DNA from: Herminiimonas sp.
Lineage (GTDB): Bacteria; Pseudomonadota; Gammaproteobacteria; Burkholderiales; Burkholderiaceae_D
Direction: 5' to 3'
Length of the DNA: 41,954 bases
Assembly: GCA_027310305.1 (NCBI GenBank)
Contig: DAIDBD010000021.1
Coordinates: 1 to 41,954, forward strand
The notes under the pieces are model-generated. The model had not been told where the DNA came from. It made no database searches and saw nothing but the letters and a program-made list of their open reading frames with translations. Made by a program: the position numbers and the translations under genes. Numbering within the stretch: the first letter of the stretch is position 1; each line of letters begins with the position of its first letter. Shown piece by piece: positions 17,649-26,824 of the stretch.

Positions 17649-18905
17649 TCATGGCGCGGAAGCCTCCGGCGCACGCCGACGCTTGCCTTTGCCGGCGGGC
17701 GCGGGCTTGTCGCCCGCCAGCATGACCTTCGCGCCATCCTTGAGCCGGTCGGCGCCTTCGGTGATGACTTTCTCGCCGGCCTGCAATCCCGCAGTGATTT
17801 CCACCTTGTCCACCGTAGCCTGGCCGCGCGTCACCGGACGCAATGCCGCGGTCCGTTCGGCGGTATTGAGCACATACACGAAGTCGCCGTTGCTGCCATG
17901 GCGCAGCGCGCTTACAGGAACCATCACCCCGCCCCGGATCGTGCGCAACAATAGCCGCACATTGACGAACTGGTTCGGGAACAGCGTGAATTTCGCATTG
18001 TCGAATCGCGCCTTGGCGCGCACGGTGCCGGTCTGGGTATCGATCTGGTTGTCCAGCGTCAGGAAACGGCCCGCGTCGAGCGTGCCGGCGCGCATGCGAT
18101 CGAGCGCCGTTACCGGCAGCACCGCGCCTTCACTGACGCGCGCCTGCACGTCGGGCACCCGATCCTGCGGCACCGCGAACTGCACGTCGATCGGCGACAC
18201 CTGCGTAATCACGACGATGCCTTTGGCGTCATTGGCGCCGACCACGTTGCCCACATCCACCACCCGCAAGCCGACCCGGCCGCTGATCGGCGCCACGATG
18301 CGGCTGTAGCCGAGATTGAGGCGCGCCGTGCCTTCGGCCGCGCGGTCGCCCATGACCGTGCCCTCAAGCTGCTTGACCAGCGCAGCCTGCGTATCGACTT
18401 CCTGGCGTGCAATCGAATCCTGCTCCAGCAGCGTGCGAAAGCGCTGCAGCGTCACCTTCGCGCTGTCGAGCTGGGCCTCGTCTCGCTGACGCTGGCCGGA
18501 AGCCTGCATCAGCGCCATTTCGTATTGCCGCGGATCGATGGTCGCGAGCAGTTGCCCGGCCTTCACCATCTGGCCTTCCTGAAACAGCACCTTTTGCAAC
18601 ACGCCGCCGACCTGCGGACGCACGGTCACGGTGACCACCGGCGTCACCGTGCCGAGCGCTTCCAGCACGACCGGAATATCCGCCCGTTCGGCGGCGGCGA
18701 CACCGACCGTCGTTGCCGGCGCACCTCTGCCGGGGCCGCTTGCGCCGGGCGCGGCATCCGGCTTCGTCAGGTGCCAGGCCAGCCAGCCGAGTCCGGCCGC
18801 GACAATCAGCGCCACCATGCTGCCGATGATCGACCTGCGGCGGCTGAGGCGCCTGCGGGATGAAGAAAGCGTGCCGTCCCGCCACGCTTCGACTTGCTGA
18901 TCCAT
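17649..18905 (-). CDS. mdtA: RND efflux periplasmic adaptor, MdtA-type
   Basis: 418-residue membrane-fusion protein linking the MdtBC permeases to the outer-membrane factor. A short cytoplasmic N-terminus precedes one membrane anchor (about 27-46, [19 protein letters not shown]). Then come the lipoyl half-motifs ([20 protein letters not shown] and [16 protein letters not shown]), a helical hairpin, the beta-barrel domain ([22 protein letters not shown]), and a basic Lys/Arg-rich tail. The ATG at 18905 follows AAAGGA at proper spacing. It is the first gene of the four-gene operon, so the efflux promoter should be in 18906-19252. No BaeR-like or other regulator gene is adjacent. Confidence 0.94.
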   Translation of the reverse strand: MDQQVEAWRDGTLSSSRRRLSRRRSIIGSMVALIVAAGLGWLAWHLTKPDAAPGASGPGRGAPATTVGVAAAERADIPVVLEALGTVTPVVTVTVRPQVGGVLQKVLFQEGQMVKAGQLLATIDPRQYEMALMQASGQRQRDEAQLDSAKVTLQRFRTLLEQDSIARQEVDTQAALVKQLEGTVMGDRAAEGTARLNLGYSRIVAPISGRVGLRVVDVGNVVGANDAKGIVVITQVSPIDVQFAVPQDRVPDVQARVSEGAVLPVTALDRMRAGTLDAGRFLTLDNQIDTQTGTVRAKARFDNAKFTLFPNQFVNVRLLLRTIRGGVMVPVSALRHGSNGDFVYVLNTAERTAALRPVTRGQATVDKVEITAGLQAGEKVITEGADRLKDGAKVMLAGDKPAPAGKGKRRRAPEASAP

Positions 18906-19252
18906 CGTTTTTCCTTTGGTTCTTCAGACTTTTTTGCAGGTGAACTTTACGGCAAGCCGCACGCCTTCAAGGAACGTCGTTCCGGTGAAGCGGGGGTTTC
19001 GCGGAGCGTTGCGCGGAAACGCCGAACACGGGACTTGCGCAAAATGGAAAATATGCAGGAGGCGGCTTGCTTTCGATTAGCATTTTCCCGGCATGAAAGC
19101 CGCGCCAATCGCCGTAGCCGTACACAGTGATTTTTTCACCGCGATCTCCAGGTCATCATGTTCGACCTGAATATACCCAACTGTGAAAAATAAAACCACA
19201 ACAGACGCATCTGCTTACAACCGGCGATGCGATGACGCTTCGGAAAACAGGC
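18906..19252. other. Intergenic region upstream of mdtA with nested inverted repeat
   Basis: 347 bp without a credible gene. It must contain the mdtA promoter (minus strand), but I see no convincing -35/-10 pair. A nested dyad is present: TTTTTCAC (19132-19139) pairs with GTGAAAAA (19183-19190), and inside it CAGGTC (19149-19154) pairs with GACCTG (19164-19169). The structure lies about 60 bp beyond the ribA stop, so it could affect ribA mRNA ends. The T-rich arm is part of the stem, so it is not a standard terminator. Confidence 0.5.
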
Positions 19253-19894
19253 TCATGAAACCGGAAGCAGATGGCCCAGCTTTTCGGCTTTGGTGCTCAG
19301 GTATCGGCGATTGAAGGGATTGCCGTCGATTACGAGCGGAATGCGTTCCGCGATTGCCACGCCGAGTTGCCGTAGCGCTTCGACCTTGCGCGGATTATTG
19401 GTCATCAGGCGCAGGTTCGCGACGCCAAGATGACGCAGCATTCCGGCGCACGAATCATAGTTCCGCTGATCCGCCGCGAACCCGAGTTCGTGATTGGCCT
19501 GCACCGTGTCCGCGCCCGCATCCTGCAGCCGGTAGGCGCGGATCTTGTTCAACAGCCCGATGCCGCGCCCTTCCTGCCGCAGATACAAAAGCACGCCGCG
19601 CCCCTCTGCCGCAATCCTGCGAAGCGCGCTTTCGAGTTGCGCGCCGCAATCGCAACGCCGGCTGAACAGCGCATCGCCGGTCAGGCATTCGGAATGGATG
19701 CGCGCCAATACCGGCGCGCCATCATCGATATCGCCAAGCGATAGCGCCACGTGCTCCTTGCCCGAAGCCCGCTCCATGAAACCGTGCAGTTGAAACGTGG
19801 CCCACGGAGTGGGCAAAGCGCAGGACGGCACGTATTCGATTTCGCCGGCGGCGGCTATCCGTTGCAGCATGCGTGGAGAATCCGGCTTGTTCAT
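19253..19894 (-). CDS. ribA: GTP cyclohydrolase II
   Basis: Converts GTP to 2,5-diamino-6-ribosylamino-4(3H)-pyrimidinone 5'-phosphate, formate and pyrophosphate, the first step of riboflavin synthesis. The protein is 213 residues from the second of two adjacent ATG codons. Numbered from the first ATG, the zinc ligands are C71, C82 and C84 ([17 protein letters not shown]), the catalytic loop [10 protein letters not shown] is at 106-115, and TNNPRK is further on. AGGAGG (19901-19906) is 6 nt from the ATG at 19894 but only 3 nt from the one at 19897, so the second is preferred. It is a stand-alone RibA rather than a RibBA fusion, 35 bp after azoR; the pairing supplies flavin next to a flavoenzyme. 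No FMN riboswitch is visible. Confidence 0.95.
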   Translation of the reverse strand: MNKPDSPRMLQRIAAAGEIEYVPSCALPTPWATFQLHGFMERASGKEHVALSLGDIDDGAPVLARIHSECLTGDALFSRRCDCGAQLESALRRIAAEGRGVLLYLRQEGRGIGLLNKIRAYRLQDAGADTVQANHELGFAADQRNYDSCAGMLRHLGVANLRLMTNNPRKVEALRQLGVAIAERIPLVIDGNPFNRRYLSTKAEKLGHLLPVS

Positions 19895-19932
19895 CATGCG
19901 CCTCCTGTCGGCAAATCAAATATTTCTGTGCG

Positions 19933-20553
19933 TCATGCAGCGGCGGACAACGGTGCGATCAATTGCAGAATGGCGGCTTGCGCGCCGGCCACGGCCGCCT
20001 GTTTGCCGGTTTCGCTCAGTGCCAGGCCTTCGGCATATACGAACTCCACATCCGTGATCCCGAGAAAGCCCAGAAAGTGCTGAATATAGGCGGTTTGCGT
20101 ATCGAGCGGCGTGCCGGCGTACAGCCCGCCGCGCGTGGCGAATACATAAGCCTTCTTTCCGGCAAGCAAACCCTGCGGCCCTTTTTCGGTATAGCGGAAC
20201 GTCTCGCCGGCGCGGGCGATATGGTCGAAGTAAGCCTTCAGTGTCGATGGCACGCCGAAGTTGTACAACGGCAGTCCCAGCACAATGACATCCGCGCGCC
20301 TGAGCTCGTCGATCAGCACATCGGAGTAACCGGCCACCGCCCGTTGCTCGGCAGTGCGCTCTTCCGGCTTCGCGAGAAAGGCGCCGAAACGCTCGGCGGT
20401 CAGATGCGGCACCGGGTCGCCGGCCAGGTCGCGCACGATCACGCTGCCGTCGGGATTGATGCCGCGCCATGAAGCGACGAATTGATTGGCAAGCAGGCTC
20501 GATTGTCCGTTGCCGGAAAACAGGCTGGCATTCAGTTGAAGAAGTGTTTTCAT
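19933..20553 (-). CDS. azoR: FMN-dependent NADH-azoreductase
   Basis: 206-residue cytoplasmic flavoprotein of the flavodoxin-like NAD(P)H-quinone oxidoreductase/AzoR family. These enzymes reduce quinones and azo compounds by two-electron transfer. Family blocks are the N-terminal LLQLNASLF, VIVLGLPLYNFGVPSTLKAYFDHI (FMN-contacting PLYNFG), GETFRYTEKGPQGLLAGK, and FATRGGLYAG. GGAG lies 7 nt before the ATG. It is divergent from a LysR regulator with a 98-bp intergenic region containing a 17-bp palindrome, so LysR control is likely. ribA follows on the same strand. Confidence 0.94.
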   Translation of the reverse strand: MKTLLQLNASLFSGNGQSSLLANQFVASWRGINPDGSVIVRDLAGDPVPHLTAERFGAFLAKPEERTAEQRAVAGYSDVLIDELRRADVIVLGLPLYNFGVPSTLKAYFDHIARAGETFRYTEKGPQGLLAGKKAYVFATRGGLYAGTPLDTQTAYIQHFLGFLGITDVEFVYAEGLALSETGKQAAVAGAQAAILQLIAPLSAAA

Positions 20554-20592
20554 GTTGTTTCTCCGATGAGTTTGTATGCCCTCATTTAATCA

Positions 20593-20619
20593 TTGAATGA
20601 ACCGATGAAAAAGTATAAT
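20593..20619 (+). promoter_or_regulatory. Candidate promoter of the LysR gene
   Basis: TTGAAT (20593-20598) and TATAAT (20614-20619) are separated by 15 bp; shifting the -35 to ATTGAA gives 16 bp. The -10 is a perfect consensus. It drives the plus-strand LysR gene at 20652. On the other strand a TATACT hexamer in the same segment could serve azoR. Confidence 0.45.
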
Positions 20620-20633
20620 AATTAGGCTTTAAA

Positions 20634-20650
20634 TATCTAACTATTAGATA
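20634..20650. promoter_or_regulatory. 17-bp palindrome between azoR and its LysR regulator
   Basis: TATCTAA-CTA-TTAGATA is a perfect palindrome with 7-bp arms and includes a T-N11-A-type LysR box (ATCTAACTATTAGAT). It ends one base before the regulator's ATG. On the minus strand it overlaps a weak azoR -35 (TTAGAT, 17 bp from TATACT). That position fits autoregulation and azoR control; binding is inference. Confidence 0.6.
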
Positions 20651-20651
20651 A

Positions 20652-21557
20652 ATGACCCAATTTCATACCATCACCCTTGAGCAATGGCGCACTTTGATCA
20701 CGGTGGTCGATACCGGCGGCTACGCCCAGGCAGCCGAGGTTTTGCACAAGAGCCAGTCATCCGTCACCTATGCGGTAAAAAAAATCGAAGCGCTGCTCGA
20801 TGTAAAACCTTTTGAAATCCGGGGCCGCAAGGCCGTCCTGACGCCGATCGGCCAATTGCTGTATCGCCGCGCAAAGCTGTTGCTGGACGATTCCGTCGCG
20901 CTGGAACGCTCGGCCAAAAGATTGTCGGCGGGTTGGGAGGCGGAGATTCGGCTTGCCGCGGAAATCCTGTTTCCTACCTGGCTGCTGCTCGACTGCCTCC
21001 ATCAATTCGGCACGGAAAGCCCGCAAACGCGCATCGAACTCATCGAGTCGGTGCTGGGCGGCACGACGGAAGCGCTATTGACGGGGCAGGCGGACATCGC
21101 GATTTCGGAGCGGATTCCGACCGGCTATTCGGGAAGCCCGCTGGTACGCCTGCGCGCCGTTGCCGTCGCTCATCCCGATCATCCGTTGCACAAGCTCGGG
21201 CGCGAGATCACGGTTCAGGATTTGCGCGCCCATCGCCAACTGGTGGTGCGTGAATCGGGCAGCACCCGCAACAGCAATGTGCTGAGCGTGGATGCAAGCC
21301 AGCGATGGACGGTCAGCAATAGCGCGACGTCGATAGGCGCGGTAAGCAGGGGCTACGGATTCGCATGGTTTCCGGAAGAAAAAATTCCGAACGAACTGAA
21401 GGAAGGAATTTTGAAGCCGTTGCCGTTGCGCGGAGGCGGAGAACGCTTTGCCCAACTGTATCTGATACTCGCGGACCCGGATTCCGCCGGACCGGGAACG
21501 CTGCGCCTGAGCGAAATCCTGCGTGAGGCGGTGAGCAGGAAATGTCCGCGTAGTTGA
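20652..21557 (+). CDS. LysR-family transcriptional regulator
   Basis: 301-residue LTTR. The N-terminal helix-turn-helix covers about 8-66 (LEQWRTLITVVDTGGYAQAA, SQSSVTYAVKKIE). The effector-binding domain runs from about 95 to the end (EIRLAAEILFPTWLL, GQADIAISERIP, GAVSRGYGFAWFPEE). No classical Shine-Dalgarno precedes the ATG; the 17-bp palindrome sits there instead. Divergent orientation to azoR-ribA makes those genes the likely targets, with a quinone or another electrophile as a plausible effector. The effector cannot be read from sequence. Confidence 0.93.
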   Translation: MTQFHTITLEQWRTLITVVDTGGYAQAAEVLHKSQSSVTYAVKKIEALLDVKPFEIRGRKAVLTPIGQLLYRRAKLLLDDSVALERSAKRLSAGWEAEIRLAAEILFPTWLLLDCLHQFGTESPQTRIELIESVLGGTTEALLTGQADIAISERIPTGYSGSPLVRLRAVAVAHPDHPLHKLGREITVQDLRAHRQLVVRESGSTRNSNVLSVDASQRWTVSNSATSIGAVSRGYGFAWFPEEKIPNELKEGILKPLPLRGGGERFAQLYLILADPDSAGPGTLRLSEILREAVSRKCPRS

Positions 21558-21686
21558 CGAACCAGGCATTCAAGGTTTTGGCAGCGATTCAGCCGTTTGG
21601 TAAAAATCAGCTGCTCGATCGATAACTGCGATCGGCCAACAACGAACGCTCCTAATCCGGCCCCACGCATCAAGACAAGAGTCGAA

Positions 21687-21839
21687 TCAATCCTGCGGGA
21701 TGGATGACCACCCCAGCAAACCGGACAACCCCATTACCACTCCCCCGCCGGTAGGAATCAAAGCGGCGAAATACAACCAGCGTTGATGGGTCAGCGCGGT
21801 CACCGCAAGGAACGCAATCGCGATCGCGAAGACAATCAA
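21687..21839 (-). CDS. Possible small membrane protein (about 50 residues, TTG start)
   Basis: A minus-strand frame beginning at a TTG (21839) encodes about 50 residues with two hydrophobic segments (IVFAIAIAFLAVTAL and FAALIPTGGGVVMGLSGLLG) separated by THQRWLY. The pattern and length recall small two-helix DUF2892-type inner-membrane proteins. The frame is open back to 21872, where a TGA stops it, so no ATG is available. It starts 50 bp after the metE stop on the same strand. Codon usage (many GCG, ATC, CTG codons) fits coding DNA better than the overlapping 68-residue frame. It could instead be the remnant of a longer gene. Tentative. Confidence 0.35.
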   Translation of the reverse strand: MIVFAIAIAFLAVTALTHQRWLYFAALIPTGGGVVMGLSGLLGWSSIPQD

Positions 21840-21888
21840 CGTTCGGCACGCAGCAGTCGTTCGCTTTAACCATCATGCGATTTTCAGC

Positions 21889-24192
21889 CTACACGTCAGA
21901 AACCCGGGCTTGTTCCTGCTCGGCCTTCAGCGCGCGACGCAGAGACTGGGTCGCTGAAACCATGTTTGAAAGCGCCTCGCATGTTTCAGGCCAGCCGCGC
22001 GTCTTCAAACCGCAATCGGGATTGACCCACAATTGCGCATCGGGAATGACGCCGCGCGCCTTGCGCAAGAGCCTCTCCATTTCTGCAACGCGCGGTACGC
22101 GGGGCGAATGAATGTCGTATACGCCAGGGCCGATGTCGTTTGGATAAGCGAACTGTCCGAAACCATCGAGCAACTCCATATCCGAGCGCGAGGTTTCGAT
22201 CGTGATGACGTCGGCATCCATCGCGGCAATCCACGGCAGGATGTCATTGAATTCCGAATAGCACATGTGAGTGTGAATCTGCGTATCGTCGGCGATGCCG
22301 GAAGCGCTGATCTTGAAGGCACGCACCGCCCAATCAAGATAGTGCGGCCAGTGACACGCTTTCAGCGGCAAGCCTTCGCGGAACGCCGGTTCGTCGATCT
22401 GGATCATGCCGATGCCGGCCTTTTCAAGATCACACACCTCATCGCGCAGCGCCAGCGCTATCTGTAACGCCGTGACTTCGCGTGACTGATCGTCGCGCAC
22501 GAATGACCATTGCAGCATCGTCACCGGGCCTGTCAGCATGCCCTTCATCGGCTTTGCAGTCAGGCTTTGGGCATACTGGCTCCAGGTAACCGTCATCGCT
22601 TCCGGTCGATAGACGTCACCGTAAATCACTGGCGGCTTGACGCAACGCGAACCATAACTTTGCACCCAACCGTTTTCGCTGAAGGCGTAACCCCACAACT
22701 GTTCTCCGAAATATTCGACCATGTCGTTGCGTTCCGGTTCGCCATGGACCAGAACGTCAAGACCGATTTCTTCCTGCCTTTCGACTGCGAGACGGATCTC
22801 GTCACGCATACGGTTCAGGTAGTCCAGATGGCCAATCTCACCGCGCTTGTGGGCCGCGCGCGCTTGGCGAATCGACTCCGTCTGCGGGAAAGAGCCAATA
22901 GTCGTCGTTGGAAACGGCGGTAAATCGAATCGGGCACGCTGCAAGGCGATACGTTCGCAAAATGCCGCACCGCGCCGGGAGTGGCCCTCTGTCAGTTCCG
23001 CGAGACGTTGCTGCACTAACGGATTATGAATCAGCGTTGAACTGCGCCGCGCACTTTGTCTCGCTCTCGACAACTGCAGCGCATCCTCGACTCTCCTGGT
23101 CCCCTCATTCAAGGCACGTTTCAAGATGGCGAGTTCGTCAAGTTTTTGGGTTGCGTACGCGAGCCATTCCTTGATAGCCGGATTGAGCTTGTGCTCGTTT
23201 GCCAGGTCGACCGGCACATGCAGCAGCGAGCAACTGGAGCCAATCCACAAGCGGTCCCCCAGCTTTTCTTGCAATGGCCTGATGTTCGCCAGCACGTTTT
23301 CCAAATCTGCGGCCCAAATGTTGCGGCCATCAATGACGCCCAGCGATAGCACCTTGTCCTGCGGCCAGGTTGGGGCGAATGTCGTTAGTTGCCTGGGGCC
23401 GCGTACCAGGTCCAGATGCACGCCAGCAACCGGCAGCGACTGTAACAGCGCTGCATGCTCGCTCACCTCGTCAAAATACGTCGCCAACAACAATGATGGC
23501 GCATCTTTGACCAAGGCAGCATACGTCGGCCAAAAAGCGTCAAGCCATCGCGTATCGAGTTCCAGTGACAGGATCGGTTCGTCGATTTGCACCCAGCGCA
23601 CGCCTGCTTCCCGCAATCGCTTGAGTACGCGCGCGTAACCATCGACGATGCGCGGCAAGAGATCGAGCTTGTGTTGCAGGCCGGATTTTATCTTTCCCTG
23701 ATATAGCAATGTCAGCGGACCGACCAGTACGACCTTGGCCTCGCGACCGAGCGTTTGCGCTTCCTTGACCTCATCGAACAGCCAGTCGACGCCACCGGCG
23801 AAACGGGTTTTGTCGGTCCATTCCGGCACCAGGTAATGGTAATTGGTGTCGAACCATTTCGTCATTTCCATGGCGAAATGCTCTGTGCTGCCACGCGCCA
23901 AATTAAAATATTCCGCAAGCGTCAGCTTCTGCGGATCGAAACCGAAGCGCTCGGGTATCGCCCCCAGCAAGGCAAGCGTGTTCAATACCTGATCATAAAA
24001 TGCGAAATCGCCGACCGTGACAAAATCCAGCCGGGCCTGCGCCTGTAATGCCCAATGGCGCATCCGCAATTGGCGGCCGGTCTCCAGAAGCTGCGCATCA
24101 TTGCCTGTGCCGCCCCAAAACGATTCCAATGCGGATTTCAGTTCGCGGCGTGCGCCGATGCGTGGAAAACCGAGGATATGTGCCAATGCCAT
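21889..24192 (-). CDS. metE: Cobalamin-independent methionine synthase
   Basis: 5-methyltetrahydropteroyltriglutamate-homocysteine S-methyltransferase: transfers a methyl group from methyl-THF-polyglutamate to homocysteine, making methionine. 767 residues, about the usual family length (E. coli 753), in two TIM-barrel halves. The N-terminus is [18 protein letters not shown]. The zinc ligands are in the C-terminal half: H642 and C644 (HTHMCYSEF), E666 (IETSRSD) and C727 (NPDCGLK), matching E. coli H641, C643, E665 and C726. The ATG at 24192 fits the family start. It is divergent from metR with only 94 bp between, the classical MetR-regulated arrangement. No cobalamin riboswitch precedes it. 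Confidence 0.97.
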   Translation of the reverse strand: MALAHILGFPRIGARRELKSALESFWGGTGNDAQLLETGRQLRMRHWALQAQARLDFVTVGDFAFYDQVLNTLALLGAIPERFGFDPQKLTLAEYFNLARGSTEHFAMEMTKWFDTNYHYLVPEWTDKTRFAGGVDWLFDEVKEAQTLGREAKVVLVGPLTLLYQGKIKSGLQHKLDLLPRIVDGYARVLKRLREAGVRWVQIDEPILSLELDTRWLDAFWPTYAALVKDAPSLLLATYFDEVSEHAALLQSLPVAGVHLDLVRGPRQLTTFAPTWPQDKVLSLGVIDGRNIWAADLENVLANIRPLQEKLGDRLWIGSSCSLLHVPVDLANEHKLNPAIKEWLAYATQKLDELAILKRALNEGTRRVEDALQLSRARQSARRSSTLIHNPLVQQRLAELTEGHSRRGAAFCERIALQRARFDLPPFPTTTIGSFPQTESIRQARAAHKRGEIGHLDYLNRMRDEIRLAVERQEEIGLDVLVHGEPERNDMVEYFGEQLWGYAFSENGWVQSYGSRCVKPPVIYGDVYRPEAMTVTWSQYAQSLTAKPMKGMLTGPVTMLQWSFVRDDQSREVTALQIALALRDEVCDLEKAGIGMIQIDEPAFREGLPLKACHWPHYLDWAVRAFKISASGIADDTQIHTHMCYSEFNDILPWIAAMDADVITIETSRSDMELLDGFGQFAYPNDIGPGVYDIHSPRVPRVAEMERLLRKARGVIPDAQLWVNPDCGLKTRGWPETCEALSNMVSATQSLRRALKAEQEQARVSDV

Positions 24193-24286
24193 GACGCGCT
24201 CTCACTTATTTAAAGTGACATCATGCGCAGTTTTCAATTATTATAAAAGCGATATATTTTACTAATTAACATGAATATTTCTAATA
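24193..24286. promoter_or_regulatory. metE/metR divergent control region
   Basis: This is an AT-rich 94-bp region. For metR, TTTTCA (24231-24236), a 16-bp spacer and TATATT (24253-24258) form a plausible promoter. For metE, a minus-strand TATAAT (24240-24245) is a good -10 with a weak -35. Half-sites of the MetR box TGAA-N5-TTCA are seen (TGAA at 24272-24275; TGAA on the minus strand near 24233), but no complete box. Confidence 0.5.
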
Positions 24287-25207
24287 ATGCAGTCAATCAT
24301 CGAACTACGGCATCTCAAGACTCTCCTGGCGCTACGCGAGGCGGGCACGCTCTCGCGCGCCGCGACGCTCCTGAACCTTACTCAATCGGCTCTTTCACAT
24401 CAGATCAAACAACTTGAAGATCACTACGAGGCGTCCCTGTTCCTGCGTAAATCTTCGCCGGTTCAGTTCAGCTCCATGGGCGACCGGCTATTGAAGCTGG
24501 CAGACGCGATACTGCCGCAAGTGGGGACGGCCGAACGCGACATCGCGCGGCTGTCGCAAGGCACTGCCGGACAACTCCGCATCGCGGTCGAATGTCATAC
24601 CTGCTTCGACTGGCTGATGCCGGCGATGGACCATTTTCGCAATCGATGGCCGGAAGTCGAGCTTGATATCGTGTCCGGTTTTCAAGCGGACCCGATCGGC
24701 TTGCTCCATACGCATCGCGCCGACGTCGCAATCGTGTCGGAACCGGATCCCGACGAAGCAGTCGATTATCACGCCCTGTTCAGTTTTGAAATTGTCGCGC
24801 TGCTGGCCAATGACCACACACTGCTCGCACGCGACCACCTTCGACCGAAAGACTTCGCCGAAGAGACGCTGATCACCTATCCGGTACCCGACGATATGCT
24901 CGACATCGTGCGCCAATTTCTCAAACCGGCCGGCATCAATCCTGCTCGCCGCACTACCGAATTGACGATCGCCATGCTGCAGTTGGTGGCAAGCCGCCGT
25001 GGCATAGCTCCGCTGCCGTTATGGGCGGTGCAATCCTATCTCGACAAGCAATACGTCACTGCTCGCCGGATAGGCGCCAAGGGATTGACCGGACGTCTTT
25101 ATGGCGCCTGCCTCCCGGCACTATCGTCCAGGGCTTATCTGCTCGATTTCGTCTCGATGATCCGCGACAGTTGTTTTCTGAATTTGCGCAGCGTCGAGTT
25201 ACTGTGA
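24287..25207 (+). CDS. metR: MetR-type LysR-family regulator of methionine biosynthesis
   Basis: 306-residue LTTR with the helix-turn-helix at about 8-65 (RHLKTLLALREAGTLSRAA, LTQSALSHQIKQLE). The following sequence is strongly MetR-like: SPVQFSSMGDRLLKLADAILPQV, ECHTCFDWLMPAMDHFR, DPDEAVDYHALFSFE. MetR uses homocysteine as co-effector and activates metE in enterobacteria. Its divergent placement from metE supports the same role here. No Shine-Dalgarno is seen before the ATG; a nearby ATG at 24271 is out of frame. Confidence 0.94.
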   Translation: MQSIIELRHLKTLLALREAGTLSRAATLLNLTQSALSHQIKQLEDHYEASLFLRKSSPVQFSSMGDRLLKLADAILPQVGTAERDIARLSQGTAGQLRIAVECHTCFDWLMPAMDHFRNRWPEVELDIVSGFQADPIGLLHTHRADVAIVSEPDPDEAVDYHALFSFEIVALLANDHTLLARDHLRPKDFAEETLITYPVPDDMLDIVRQFLKPAGINPARRTTELTIAMLQLVASRRGIAPLPLWAVQSYLDKQYVTARRIGAKGLTGRLYGACLPALSSRAYLLDFVSMIRDSCFLNLRSVELL

Positions 25208-25263
25208 AAGCCAATTGCGTCACCGCTTGAATCCAAGCTCAACAGCAGCCATCCGCTGAATGT

Positions 25264-25341
25264 GACCGCAGTAAAATTCGTTCATGATGAAGCGCCAAAT
25301 CCTTTCGCTGCGAGCGCCGCAACAATGGCCGGCATGCCAGC
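25264..25341 (+). repeat. 78-bp leader duplication, copy 1 (upstream of the MFS gene)
   Basis: It aligns without gaps to 27690-27767 with 60 of 78 positions identical. The shared core is AATTCGTYYATGATG followed 35 bp later by CAATGRCC, where the second copy begins a real gene (ATG 27751). Here the equivalent ATG (25325) opens a frame continuing into the MFS transporter, but the resulting 39-residue lead peptide has no family support over the start at 25442. It is probably a duplicated promoter plus start region. Confidence 0.65.
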
Positions 25342-25417
25342 AAGCAAAAATGCGCCATTTGGAATAGACTCGATATCGCTGCCGGTGATCGATATCAGCC
25401 GGCAACGCCGTCGATCC

Positions 25418-26680
25418 ATGCGATTCAATCAGCCTTATTCCATGCCCCTTCACGACTCCGCCGTACTGCCCGTTCCCGCCATACCTCGACTCGCCATTCT
25501 GTCCCTGGCATTCGCCGCGTTTGCCAGCGGCATTTCATTGCGCATCACCGATGCGCTGCTGCCGCGGCTGGCGACCGAGTTCGGCGTATCGCTCGGCGCT
25601 GCGTCTTATGTGATTACGGTGTTTGCGATTGCCTACGGTTTGTCGCAATTATTGTTCGGGCCGCTGGGCGACCGCTTCGGAAAATATCTGGTGATCGCAT
25701 GCGCATGCGCGGCTTGCGCGTTTACCGCGTTGCTGTGCGCGGTCGCGCCGAATTTTCCGCTGCTGGTGCTCGCGCGGGTGCTGGCAGGTGCGACGGCGGC
25801 GGCCATCATTCCGCTGTCGATGGCGTGGATCGGCGATGTCGTGGCTTACGATCAGCGCCAACCGGTGCTAGCGCGCTTTCTGATCGGGCAGATTCTCGGA
25901 TTGTCGACCGGCGTGCTGGTCGGCGGACTGGCCGCCGACCATTTCAGCTGGCGCGTTCCGTTCTTCGGCATCGCGGCGATCTTCGTCGCGATCAGCGCCA
26001 TTTTGTTTGCATTGAACCGCCGCCTGCCGGCGCATGCGCGCGCGCTGCACAAGGCGGAAGGCGCGGTGCTGGTCCGCATGGCTTCGGAATTCGGCCAGGT
26101 GCTTGCCAGGCCGTGGGCACGCATCGTGCTGGCAACGGTTTTCCTCGAAGGCGCATTCTTGTACGGCGCGTTTGCGTTCATTGCTTCGCATTTGCATCGC
26201 GTCCATCGCGTGCCGCTTTCGACCGCGGGAGCGATGGTGATGCTGTTCGGGCTCGGCGGCCTGCTGTTCGCGATGAGCTCCGCACTGCTGGTGCGGCGGC
26301 TGGGCGAAGTCGGCCTCACGCGCTGGGGCGGAATCTTCGTGGCCGGGGCGCTGTTCGTCATCGGCGTCGCGCCGGCATGGTGGTGGGCGATACCCGGGTG
26401 CTTCGTTGCGGGATTGGGGTTTTACATGCTGCACAACACGCTGCAGATCAATGCAACGCAGATGGCGCCGGAACGGCGCGGCGCGGCGGTATCCGCATTT
26501 GCGTCGAGCTTTTTCCTGGGACAATCGGCGGGCGTCGGCATCGACGGCGTGCTGCTTGAGCATATCGGCACCGGCGCCGTGATTGCGATCGGCGCAATCG
26601 GCGTGCTGATCGTTGCGCTTAATTTCAGCCGTCTGCGAAGAATTCATTCATCCGGCATGCCCTTGCCGTCTGCCGGATAA
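25418..26680 (+). CDS. Major facilitator superfamily transporter (drug/arabinose-efflux type)
   Basis: Inner-membrane secondary transporter, about 420 residues with 12 predicted helices. TM1 is RLAILSLAFAAFASGIS. The loop 2-3 signature appears as LFGPLGDRFGK, TM4-5 as LARVLAGATAAAIIPLSMAWIGD, and the helix after the central loop as VLATVFLEGAFLYGAFAFIA. The fold resembles bacterial DHA1-type exporters; the substrate is unknown. The start is uncertain: ATG codons at 25418 and 25442 both lie just before TM1 and neither has a good ribosome-binding site. The frame stays open upstream through the duplicated leader to a GTG at 25262, giving a non-homologous 60-residue extension that I regard as non-coding or spurious. 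Confidence 0.88.
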   Translation: MRFNQPYSMPLHDSAVLPVPAIPRLAILSLAFAAFASGISLRITDALLPRLATEFGVSLGAASYVITVFAIAYGLSQLLFGPLGDRFGKYLVIACACAACAFTALLCAVAPNFPLLVLARVLAGATAAAIIPLSMAWIGDVVAYDQRQPVLARFLIGQILGLSTGVLVGGLAADHFSWRVPFFGIAAIFVAISAILFALNRRLPAHARALHKAEGAVLVRMASEFGQVLARPWARIVLATVFLEGAFLYGAFAFIASHLHRVHRVPLSTAGAMVMLFGLGGLLFAMSSALLVRRLGEVGLTRWGGIFVAGALFVIGVAPAWWWAIPGCFVAGLGFYMLHNTLQINATQMAPERRGAAVSAFASSFFLGQSAGVGIDGVLLEHIGTGAVIAIGAIGVLIVALNFSRLRRIHSSGMPLPSAG

Positions 26681-26824
26681 CGCGAAGCCGCGATCGAACC
26701 GCCTGGATGCCCGAACCGGCTGGAGCATCTCCGAACGCAATTTTTCAATTTCGTCTACGATGCATATTGCAAAACCTGAACCGGGGCCAGCGCCTCGTCT
26801 ATCGTCTCAACTGTGACGTACTAC

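Noticed and set aside
15224..17725. 833-codon open frame on the plus strand
   Set aside because: Complete antisense overlap with mdtB, which matches a known family along its whole length. The plus-strand translation is rich in Arg, His and Gln without domain motifs, a usual by-product of GC-rich third positions.
21670..21876. 68-codon minus-strand frame starting ATG ATG
   Set aside because: Cys/Asp/Arg-rich translation without a pattern; the overlapping frame giving two membrane helices has better codon usage.
24193..24286. Cobalamin or SAM riboswitch before metE
   Set aside because: The leader is under 100 bp, AT-rich, and lacks the conserved B12-box or SAM-box features; the MetR arrangement explains regulation.
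25262..25417. Extended N-terminus of the MFS transporter
   Set aside because: It translates the duplicated leader; no MFS protein needs about 55 residues before TM1, and the sequence matches the leader of another gene.
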